From positions 2,082,282 through 2,146,281 of the forward strand of contig OX243826.1 in the NCBI GenBank assembly GCA_945859605.1: a stretch of 64,000 bases of DNA, given 5' to 3'. This stretch comes from Lumbricus rubellus (lineage: Eukaryota > Annelida > Clitellata > Crassiclitellata > Lumbricidae). The position numbers and the translations under genes are program-made. The notes under the pieces were generated by a model. It worked only from the letters and a program-made list of their open reading frames with translations. It was not told the DNA's origin and did not search any database. Positions 31,470-40,108 of the stretch are shown here, piece after piece (within the stretch, counting starts at the first letter, position 1; each line of letters begins with the position of its first letter).

Positions 31470-31489
31470 TTTAATTATATTATATTAAA
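31470..31489. promoter_or_regulatory. Divergent AT-only promoter between ATPase and PLA2 genes
   Basis: The 20-bp spacer 'ttaattatattatattaaa' is close to palindromic and separates two start codons in opposite orientation. It carries TATA-like sequence for both genes, matching the motif before other ATGs in the element. Confidence 0.6.
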
Positions 31490-32026
31490 ATGGAGCACAG
31501 CTCGTATTGCGTAAAATGTAAGCGACAAACTGAGTGTAGAGATATTCAACGAGTTGTCAGTAAGAATGGCAGACCTATGCTTAGATGTGTATGTGTTGAG
31601 TGTGGCGCTAGAAAAACTCAGTTTACTAAAATGTCCACCGCTACAGGTGGTGATTTGGTCTCAGCTCTCAATTCTGCTACTTCTAATATTAAACTTCCAT
31701 GGGCAAAGTACCCGGGTGAAATGCATCTTCCAGGACATTCTTTCACGGGTCCAGGTACTCGATTGGATTTGAGATTGAATCCTGATGGAACACCAAAAGA
31801 TTGGAGTAAACCAGTAGATAGGGTTGATGCAGCAGCCTATCGTCATGACCTGGCTTATGCTAAACATACTGATACAGCAGGGAGAAACGTCGCTGACAGA
31901 GCTATGATAGATGAATTAAATAATATACCTAATCCTTCTTTCCGCGAACGAGTTGAAAGATCTATAGTTAAACCAATTTTATCAACGAAAACCCATTTTG
32001 GAATGGGGTTGAAAAAAAAACTCTGA
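31490..32026 (+). CDS. Polinton zinc-ribbon plus phospholipase-A2-like protein
   Basis: 178 residues. The N-terminus has a four-cysteine zinc ribbon (CVKCKRQTEC ... CVCVECGARK, residues 8-40). After a linker with a glycine doublet (TGGDLV), residues 75-135 match the small PLA2-like domain seen in Polintons and parvovirus capsids: calcium-loop GHSFTGPGTRLDL and catalytic HD in DAAAYRHDLAY. In those viruses such domains act on endosomal membranes; here the role is inferred from the motif. The gene ends in a run of nine A (32,012-32,020) and overlaps the open integrase frame. Confidence 0.85.
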   Translation: MEHSSYCVKCKRQTECRDIQRVVSKNGRPMLRCVCVECGARKTQFTKMSTATGGDLVSALNSATSNIKLPWAKYPGEMHLPGHSFTGPGTRLDLRLNPDGTPKDWSKPVDRVDAAAYRHDLAYAKHTDTAGRNVADRAMIDELNNIPNPSFRERVERSIVKPILSTKTHFGMGLKKKL

Positions 32027-32106
32027 GATGGACAGACCAACTTGCTGACGAATTACATAAACCTATAGTCAGGAAGTTTAGGAAGCGAGTTGTTTATGTT
32101 CAGGGA

Positions 32107-32943
32107 GTGGACAAAGTTTGGGCGGCTGACTTGATTGACATGCAGGCTTATGCTAAATTTAATTCTGGTGTGAAATATTTGTTAAGCGTCATCGATATAT
32201 TTTCCAAATATGCATTTATTCAGCCGTTAAAAGATAAGCGCGGAGAATCTGTGGCAGATGCTTTCGTTAAAATATTTAATACGAGCAAAAGAAGGGGTGA
32301 AAAACTTTGGGTCGATAAGGGAACAGAATTCTATAATAAACAGGTAAAATCATTAGGTATGCAGTTGTACTCAACTGAGAATGAAGAGAAATCTTGTATC
32401 GTAGAAAGATTTAATAGAACAGTAAAAGAGAAGATGTTCAAATATTTTACAGCAAACTCAACTCAGAGATATATCGATGTTTTAGATAATATGGTTAATT
32501 TATACAACAACACAAGACATTCTTCCATTAAAATGACTCCTGTTAAAGCGAGTATCAAAGCAAACGAATGGGTTGTGTGGATGAATCTGTATGGTGATGC
32601 TGTACCTGAAACTGTTAAACCTAAATTTTCGGTAGGAGATAAAGTAAGAATTTCTAAGAAGAAAAAGACATTTGAGAAAGGCTACACAAATCGTTGGACA
32701 CAAGAAATTTTTACTATAACACAAATCCAATACACAGACCCTATAACCTATAAAATATCTGACTATCATGGAGAAGAAATAAAAGGGACATTTTATGAAG
32801 CTGAGTTACAATCGACAACGCAAGATACATTTAAAATAGAGAAGATTATAAGAAAAAGAGGAAATCGGTCTTTGGTTAAATGGTTAGGCTATGATGATTC
32901 TTTCAATTCATGGATTGATAATAAAGACTTGATATCATTGTGA
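32107..32943 (+). CDS. INT: Polinton retroviral-type integrase with chromodomain
   Basis: Inserts the element into chromosomal DNA. From 32,107 the product is 279 codons. DDE residues: D in VWAADLIDM, D in LWVDKGTEF and E in IVERFNRTVKE. I count 29 residues between the second D and the E, shorter than the usual 33-35. A C-terminal barrel is followed by a chromodomain (FKIEKIIRKRGNR, VKWLGYDDSFNSWI). The codon at 32,107 is GTG. The frame is open upstream (family-like LADELHKPIVRKF at 32,041-32,079) and runs back into the end of the PLA2 gene without an ATG. The start is therefore unresolved: frameshifting at the A-run, splicing or decay could explain it. Confidence 0.9.
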   Translation: MDKVWAADLIDMQAYAKFNSGVKYLLSVIDIFSKYAFIQPLKDKRGESVADAFVKIFNTSKRRGEKLWVDKGTEFYNKQVKSLGMQLYSTENEEKSCIVERFNRTVKEKMFKYFTANSTQRYIDVLDNMVNLYNNTRHSSIKMTPVKASIKANEWVVWMNLYGDAVPETVKPKFSVGDKVRISKKKKTFEKGYTNRWTQEIFTITQIQYTDPITYKISDYHGEEIKGTFYEAELQSTTQDTFKIEKIIRKRGNRSLVKWLGYDDSFNSWIDNKDLISL

Positions 32944-33117
32944 ATTTACTACTACTATTAGCAAATTGTTTCTACTACAGCCCTTGTGCAATCATTACTT
33001 CTCTATGAATAAGAACACGCTTTAATAACAAGTTCTACTGTTCATTCGCAGCTTGGTATCATCGATTATGTCGAAAGTAGGTCATGAAGCACGCTGACTA
33101 AAAAAAAAAGGTCGTTA
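32944..33117. other. Right flank of the Polinton, terminus not identified
   Basis: I compared this stretch with the DNA left of 19,569 for terminal inverted repeats and found none. The sequence passes into A-rich arrays after about 33,099. Confidence 0.5.
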
Positions 33118-33470
33118 ACTTTCTTGGGCGGTCAAAATCGAAAAACAAAATTCTTGACTTTTTGGGACGGATTACAAAAAAAAAAAAAGTTAAAAAAAAA
33201 AAAAAGTTAAAAAAAAAAAAGTTAAAAAAAAAAAAAAAAAAAAGTTAAAAAAAAACCTAGAAAAAAAAAACCTAGAAAAAAAGTTAGAAAAAAAACCTAG
33301 AAAAAAAGTTAGAAAAAACCTAGGAAAAAAGTTAGAAAAAAAACCTAGAAAAAAAGTTAGAAAAAAGTTAGAAAAAAAAGTTAGAAAAAAAAAAGTTAGG
33401 AAAACAAAAGTTAGGAAAAAAGTTAGAAAAATAATATATAATATATATATATATATAGACTTTTTCTGGG
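33099..33470. repeat. A-rich tandem array
   Basis: Starts with 'gactaaaaaaaaaaggtcgt', the motif shared with the hAT-like MITEs, then many short units of the form 'aaaaaaagttagaaaaaaaa' and 'cctagaaaaaa', ending in a (TA)n tract and 'gactttttggtcatcaact'. Confidence 0.85.
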
Positions 33471-33502
33471 GACTTTTTGGTCATCAACTTTTTGGTCGGG
33501 GG

Positions 33503-33950
33503 GACATCAACGCCACCATGGAATGTGTGGAATACACGGACAAACACGTAGTCGCTGCATATCGATTATCTAACAGTATATAATTATTGTAACACGTGCA
33601 ACTAGCCTACACAGTCCGTGGACATCAACGCCACCATGGAATGTGTGGAATGCATCGACTAACACGGGCAAATACACAGACAAACACGTAGTCGCTGCAT
33701 ATCGATTATACAGTAGGCTTATGTATGGTAACACGTGCAACTAGCCTACACAGTCCGTGGACATCAACGCCACCATGGAATGTGTGGAATGCATCGACTA
33801 ACACGGGCAAATACACAGACAAACACGTAGTCGCTGCTTATCGATTATACAGTAGGCTTATGTATGGTAGCACGTGCAACTAGCCTACACAGTCCGTGGA
33901 CATCAACGCCACCATGGAATGTGTGGAATGCATGGAATGCATCGACAAAG
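33503..33950 (+). repeat. Satellite-like tandem array, 118-139 bp unit
   Basis: Four copies starting with 'gacatcaacgccaccatgga' at 33,503, 33,621, 33,760 and 33,899 (last copy truncated). Spacing is 118, 139 and 139 bp. Copies 2 and 3 are almost identical. Confidence 0.92.
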
Positions 33951-33974
33951 TTTAACTGATTTATTAGCTGACTG

Positions 33975-34320
33975 TTTCTTCAATGGAATACACCCCCCAG
34001 TTTATCCAGTGTACTCATCATAGCTGAGTCGTCTAGGTGGAACAAAAATCTCGTTACAAATTTCTGCCCCGGCGGGGAATTGAACCCACGACCTCTTGGT
34101 CGACAGTCCAGCGCGCTATCCACTGTACTACCGAGCACCTCCCTCAGGAAATAATAAAAGACCCCAAAGGGCACAATTAACTACTACTGTAATCGTTATC
34201 GTAATTTCGAGATTTCTACAGCGCCCACAAAAGCGAAGTCACGGGAACCAGCTTATTCACAGGCGCTCAATCAAAGCAAAATCGATAGGCAGCGGGTCAA
34301 GTCCGGACTCCGGAGAGTCA
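33975..34320 (-). repeat. tRNA-Asp-like SINE, family B
   Basis: Minus-strand copy of the SINE at 19,260-19,500: tRNA-like head at about 34,070-34,140 and the same body ('gactcagctatgatgagtac' on the minus strand). Beyond the head it continues into 'agcttattcacaggcgctca', which resembles pieces at 42,300-42,400 and 51,230-51,385. Confidence 0.8.
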
Positions 34321-34887
34321 GGCAGGCACTGGCGGAAACCTAGGGGGGACAGGGGGGACGGTCCCCCCCAATGAAGACGTTGGGGGGGGGACGGCCCATG
34401 CATTTGTCCCCCCCAATGTTCAAGCGTTTGGACAAGTACACTCTCTTCAGTAGAGAACTAGAAAAAAAGTTTAGCAGATGAAGTAAATATTTCTGATAAT
34501 ATCATATTATGTGAATTCTAGGGCAATCCAAACTCTAAACAAAAGTTATTAAGTCCCACGTTTGATATTTTGCAAACATTATACTGTATAAATAAGACAC
34601 CTCTTTAAACTGGTTAGTGTGTTACCAATTATTATAAATAAATTGCCAACACCCAACGTCACAAAGTGAAAAAGCTGTAATATGCCAAGCAAATTTCTGT
34701 CGAGGGCAACGGCCGCTGTTGTCATAGGCCCTCGTCAAATCTGGATACATCCATCCAACATCACAAACTCATTACGTCATATACAGCCTCTGTTACATGC
34801 CCTTCAGCTTACCTTCAGGCTCGATTCAGCGTCATGTTCAACATTGGAAATAATATTGAATGCAAATAAGTAAGTAATTAAGTTAGG

Positions 34888-34936
<49 letters not shown>

Positions 34937-34985
34937 TTTTGTTTATTATTCCTTTTGAAAACGAACAGAGGGACATAGAACACCA
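34321..34985. other. G/C-tract repeat fragment, LINE-like tail and intergenic DNA
   Basis: Around 34,330-34,430 lies a fragment with 'cactggcggaaacctagggg' and several C/G tracts, similar to ends of the hAT-like MITEs. At 34,866-34,935 there is an (AAGT)n tract next to 'tattttgtttattattcctt', which resembles the microsatellite-tailed 3' end of a CR1/L2-type retrotransposon. No gene recognised. Confidence 0.45.
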
Positions 34986-34992
34986 TTGGGTC

Positions 34993-36281
34993 CATGGGCG
35001 GAGTTTATTACGAGCTATGGGGTTCAAACCCCCCTCCCCCAAGAATGCCCAGATTCAGGTTTGTCACATAGAAAATGGTACCTTTCCCGGGGTTAGCCCC
35101 GAAGAAATTTTCACGAACGAAACTTGAATCCGATGATTAACATTTTTTTCCCCAGAAAATAGCATGGTTGTTGTGAGACTTCAATTAAAGTCGATGACTA
35201 AAACGGGTGTGTCCGGAAAGTTAGTATGGTTTCATGGGATTTCTACTAACTTGACGACTAAGAAATGGTGTGTCCGGAAAACGAATGGTTTTTATGAGAT
35301 TTCAACTCGATGACTAAGAACAGGTCATCAACATTTTTGTCCGAAAAAATAATATGGTTTTTGTGAGATTTAAATTAAACTCGATGAGTAAAAAATACGT
35401 TTACGCAAAATAGTAAGGTTTTTATGAAAATTTAAAAAGATTTGACGACTAAAAAAGGTGTCTACGGAAACAGTATGGTTTTATGACAAAAAATGTGTTT
35501 ACGCTAAATAGTTTGGTTTTATGAGATTCCAATTTAACTTGATGACTGAAAAAGGTGTTTACGCAAAATAGTATGGTTTTTGTGAGACTTCAGTGAAACT
35601 CGATGACTAAAAATGTGTCTACGGAAAATAGTATGGATCTGTGATATTTCAATTAAACTAGATGACTAAAAAGGTGTTTACGGAAAATTTATTGATTCTA
35701 TGATATTTCAGTTAAATTCGATGACTAAAAAAGGTGCTGACGCAAAATAGTATGGTTTTATGAGATTTTAATTAGACTAGATGACTAAAAAAAGGTGTTT
35801 AGGGAAAATATTTTGGTTTTTGCGATATTACAATTACACAAAATGACTAAAAAAGGTGTTTAGGAAAAAATATTATGGTTTTATGATATTTCAGTTAAAT
35901 TCGATGACTAAATAAGGTTTTTACGCAAAATAGTAGGGTTATTATGAGATTTCAATTAAGATCGATGGCTGAAAAAGGTGTTTTCGCTAAATAGTATGAT
36001 TTTTATGATAATTCAATTAAGCTCGACTACTAAAAAAGATGTTTACGGAAAATAGTATGGCTTTATGATATTTTAAATAAACTAGATGACTAAAAAGGGT
36101 GTTTACGCAAGTTAGTATTGTTTTTATGAGATTTCAATTAAACTCGATAACTAAAAAAGGTCATTAACTTTTGATTCGAGAAAAAAATTCTGGCGCCGCT
36201 CAATCTGGACCAAGTCTCCGCCTCACATTCAATCTTCAAGTTTTTTTAGCCCCCAAGAATGGAAACCTATCTCCGCCCACG
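34993..36281. mobile_element. hAT-like nonautonomous element with expanded internal minisatellite
   Basis: Flanked by an 8-bp direct repeat ATTGGGTC (34,985-34,992 and 36,282-36,289), as hAT elements produce. Ends are inverted: CATGGGCGGAG on the left, and complement CGTGGGCGGAG on the right. About 1 kb of the interior (35,130-36,160) is a diverged tandem array of roughly 60-bp units with core 'gatgactaaaaaaggtgttt' followed by 'gcaaaatagtatggttttta'. No transposase is present. Confidence 0.8.
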
Positions 36282-36289
36282 ATTGGGTC

Positions 36290-36691
36290 TCGTGAACGGA
36301 TTTTGGTTGTGCATAATGACAGTTGGCAAGGCTTTTAAACGTGCTATTCTACAAATATGTGTTGAATAAAAAAATGGCAGTTATAATGGACTTAGAGAGT
36401 TGTAAAATCACATCCTCGCATCTAAAAATAGTTTCAAAAAGCCATTGTCATCTGATTGGTACTTATTTACCAGGGTAGATCAAAAGGTTGAGAAAAAGTC
36501 ATGCAGTTCTGAAACTTCCTTTGATATGCTCTGATGGCAGGTATATAATAATTATAGACATTAGTAGGTTTCCATTTCTATCAGTGTTTCATTTTTAGTC
36601 TTTCTAAGAAACATAATTTGCATCTAATAATTTAACGCTAAGATTTTAGTTATGAAATTGAGTAGTATTTACTACATAGCATGTTTTCTTA
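36290..36691. other. Intergenic DNA, nothing recognised
   Basis: AT-rich spacer between the hAT-like element and the mariner-type element. Confidence 0.5.
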
Positions 36692-36693
36692 TA

Positions 36694-37650
36694 TACACCG
36701 TGTCTCAATAAAAACTGTGCCAAATTGTTTCTGTCAGAACTTCGTCAAATTTTCACCAATCTTAATAACTTTTGGCAGGTAGATGGCAAAATGGCTGATA
36801 TTTTATGCCATATATGAATTTTCCACCTCACCTGACTCATACCACCGCACTACCTTGTTAAACACAGGTGTTCCAATTTCTCATATAACGCTTAAATTAT
36901 AACATTTAAAATTTGGCATAATGCCTAAATTTTGTCAATCAATTCGCTAGAGGGCGACAGATGTTATTGATTAAATTTCTAATTTTAAATAGTCTACCCT
37001 TAGATTAGCTAGGGCGAGGATTTTGTCTTCCAACAGGATGGCGCCCCGGCGCATCGAGCGCGCGACACCGTCTCTTTCCTGGAGCGAGAGACGCCCGACT
37101 TCATTCCTCCAACTCTGTGGCCGCCGAATTCACCAGATCTCAACCCGGTCGACAATAGCATATGGAGTGTGCTGCAGGAGAAGGTTTACCGGTCCAGAAT
37201 AGACAGTGTCGACGAACTCAAAACGCGTCTGATCGACGAGTGGGCGCGCTTTGACCAGTCGATTGTTGATGGTGCTATCGACCAGTGGCGTCGCCGTTTT
37301 AGCGCTTGTTTCCGTGCATGCGGGGCACATTTCGAGCACCAATTCTAACACCTTTAAGCAGATCTGTCATAACAATTAAGAAACTCTGCAATTTTATTTT
37401 ATTGCGTGCTAATTCAGTCGTCAGATAGTTTGTTGGAAGTAATAAAATTTAAGCGTTATATGAAAAATTGGAACATCTGTGTTTAACAAGGTAGTGCGGT
37501 GGTATGAGTCAGGTGAGGTGGAAAATTCATATATGGCATAAAATATCAGCCATTTTGCCATCTACCTGCCAAAAGTTATTAAGATTGGTGAAAATTTGAC
37601 GAAGTTCTGACAGAAACAATTTGGCACAGTTTTTATTGAGACACGGTGTA
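36694..37650 (+). mobile_element. mariner/Tc1-type deletion derivative with 205-bp TIRs
   Basis: Flanked by TA on both sides (36,692-36,693 and 37,651-37,652). The terminal inverted repeats run 36,694-36,898 and 37,446-37,650, start TACACCGTGTCTCAATAAAA and differ at about two positions. Between them is only the C-terminal part of a transposase. The near-identity of the TIRs suggests recent activity in trans. Confidence 0.92.
37019..37348 (+). pseudogene. mariner-type transposase, C-terminal remnant
   Basis: 109 codons, open to a TAA. It contains the second catalytic aspartate (VFQQDGAPAHRARD) and the third acidic residue as aspartate (WPPNSPDLNPVDN). I count 37 residues between them, that is, a DD37D-type spacing. 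The N-terminal DNA-binding part and first aspartate are absent, so this copy cannot transpose itself. Confidence 0.88.
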
Positions 37651-37652
37651 TA

Positions 37653-38039
37653 TCGTTGATTAAATGCATTACAGAGGTGTCTATGTTAAATGCTTTGATA
37701 GTTTTTTGCAAAACTGTTTTGCGAAATTTGGCACATTCCATCATTAAATAAATTCGTGATATCAGCTTTAAAAGAGGTGTCTAATAAAAACCTTCACTCC
37801 GATCGAGTTCAATAGCAAATTACAGTCTGAACTACCTCTATCAGTACTGAAAAAATGGACCATTTTTTGATTTTGGATGACAGCTAAAATGATACAATTA
37901 GATGTGGACATTAAAAACAGCCTTCCCTCACCCTTCCCAACTCGGCGTTTCGCGCCTCAGCAATCGACCTTCGGCCGCTCGTCCGTCCCCCTCAAAGTTC
38001 GGACCAGGTTTCCGCCTATGGAGGCAGGCAGTTAGATGG
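37653..38039. other. Intergenic DNA, nothing firm
   Basis: Holds 'gttcggaccaggtttccgcc' near 37,998, which resembles a right end of the hAT-like family, but without a partner or target duplication. Confidence 0.4.
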
Positions 38040-38475
38040 ACGGCTAAGGTGGGTGATGTTTAGAGTTGAAATGCCGAGGGATGTGAGGAGAAGAGGAAGA
38101 ATCAGGATAGGGTTTGTGAAAGAGTAATGTTTTCAGCTTTGAGTGAAAGACCTGTGGAGAGATAGCGAGTGGTGGAGTTTTGGTGAGTTCGTATGATGGG
38201 TCGGAAGTTTGCCGAAGTGCGGAAGTTTGTTCCAAAGAGGTGAAACGGCAATGGCTATGGAGCGGTTTGCGAATTTCAGTGATGAAGTGATGGGCGGGCG
38301 AAGCAGTGTAATGGAGGATGAGGAGCGTGTTGAACGAAGTGGCTGGATGGTGAACAACTGACGAAGGTAGAACGGCTGAGATGATTGGAGTGTATTGTAA
38401 GTGAAACATGATTAATGAGAAGCTCAACAGAGGAAGTGTTCTTCGGTTGACGAGAGAAACTCTTTCTAAACACAC
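38040..38475 (-). pseudogene. Non-LTR retrotransposon fragment, C-terminal end of ORF2 (decayed)
   Basis: Two overlapping minus-strand frames give the usual tail of a CR1/L2-like ORF2 protein: NRSIAIAVSPLWNKLP, then FHSKLKTLLFHKPYPDSSSS. The pieces lie in different frames, so the copy is frameshifted and 5' truncated. Family-level assignment is from pattern only. Confidence 0.5.
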
Positions 38476-38479
38476 TATT

Positions 38480-40108
38480 TTAAAATTATAAGCTGAATAA
38501 AAAATAAAAAAACATGTTTGTAAGCTAAGCCCTATTTAAAATATATCACATGGCTGTAGGCCTACGACTCGAACTTCTCGAAGGTCTATCCGCAGTGCCT
38601 TAACGTGTGACAGGACGGTCATGGACGGCGGCCATGCACTTATTTTCAAATCTGAAAGTCATTCTGCCACCTATAGACTATGGGCAGCATACACTGAAAA
38701 GATGATGACTGATGAGCGTCCAGGCACTTCTTTTGTACACTTCAAGAACTGGGTCAAATTTTTATAAGTCGCTCACTCTATGTTTATATCTGGTCCTACA
38801 TTTTTTAAACTGTGTCTGGAATTGGAGTCACTTTAACAAGGTCTCTCAAAGATCAAAGAGGCGCCATGTAAATTCTCGATATGAATGAGTTGAATGAGCC
38901 TTTGTAGAAGCTTCTTTAAACTCGAAGATGGAAAAATGCATGCTCTGCTCAGAAGTATTCATTTATTTCTGCGCTTTGCCCTATGACATTTTCTGTTTTC
39001 GCGCACTTTTTAGTCGTGCTCCATTATTGTAAAGGCATGTAACAGTTCGTGACGTAGATCACTAGCCAATTCCATTGTTTTCTCTGATGTCGGGCCGACG
39101 CTGTTGCTGCTGCTGCGACGCTAGCACAGTGTCACCGTCACGCTCTCTTATTATTGAGCGTCTGTCGTATTGGTTGAGATGATATCCCACTGCTTACCCT
39201 AGCAACGGTTCCTCTGACGACGCACAGAATCGTTCGTCAACAGTACACCGTCCAAGACAAAGGCTGGCATATTGATTCGCCCATCGCCCGCGTTGAAACC
39301 CATTATCCGGCAACATCTTTTGTTTCGTCAAAACGGGCAGACGACAATGCACTCCCGCTCAAGGTCCCCTTCATCCACCGCAAGCGCTGTCTCCAAACAA
39401 AGCCCGCGAAACGCATGTGGCAGCGCGGAGGGTATGCCTATCCGAAACACTAGCGGTCACCGATGCCAGCGGCCAAGGGAGCGCATGCGCGATCCATGCA
39501 GGTGCATTCGTCTTCAATTCAAACACGACGTCCCAACAAAACAGAACTTTGTTCGAACATGTTGAATAAATTGATCCGCGGCGATCCATACAATGGAGCG
39601 CGCCAAACTCGCACAAAAGACGTTGTCGTAAGCGCTGCGACATTTCTGGTAGAAAAATCGATACGACGTCGACATAATAAATTATTATAAGAACAAACAG
39701 TACTGTTCCTTGCATCGCATAAATATATATATAGGCTTACACGCTAACACGATATACATTTTACATTTGGCGAATATCTCTGTGCTCTATATATTCGAAT
39801 ATTATTATATTTACAGAAATTATATACTGCGGCAGTGACGTCACGCATACGGCTTCGGCCTACCCGTCGAATTTACGACCGACGATAAACTATTGAGCGC
39901 CGATTGTCTAATAATATTCGCGCAGCCTGCATGTTGGTCGTTCGGTGTAGTGTCAGTCTGTTAGGCGTCGTAATTCCCGCAGATAATAATATTATTGCGG
40001 TCGGAGTCGGTGGAAGAATTTTGTGAATCTTACTTGAAATTATTATTAGGGTCTGGAGGGAAGGAAAGCGAATTCTGGAGATCGGTTAAGTTGTTAAAAC
40101 CGGTGGAG
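38480..40108. other. Upstream region of the WSC/CTLD gene
   Basis: 38,595-38,740 is the inverted copy of the dispersed repeat at 17,946-18,200. The remainder, richer in CG dinucleotides than the flanks from about 39,050 to 40,100, should include the promoter and 5' UTR of the gene starting at 40,109, but no TATA box or transcription start could be fixed. Open frames at 39,272-39,715 show no domain. Confidence 0.45.

Noticed and set aside
33503..33950. Possible CRISPR array
   Set aside because: Whole units repeat without unique spacers, in a eukaryotic context; it is a satellite.
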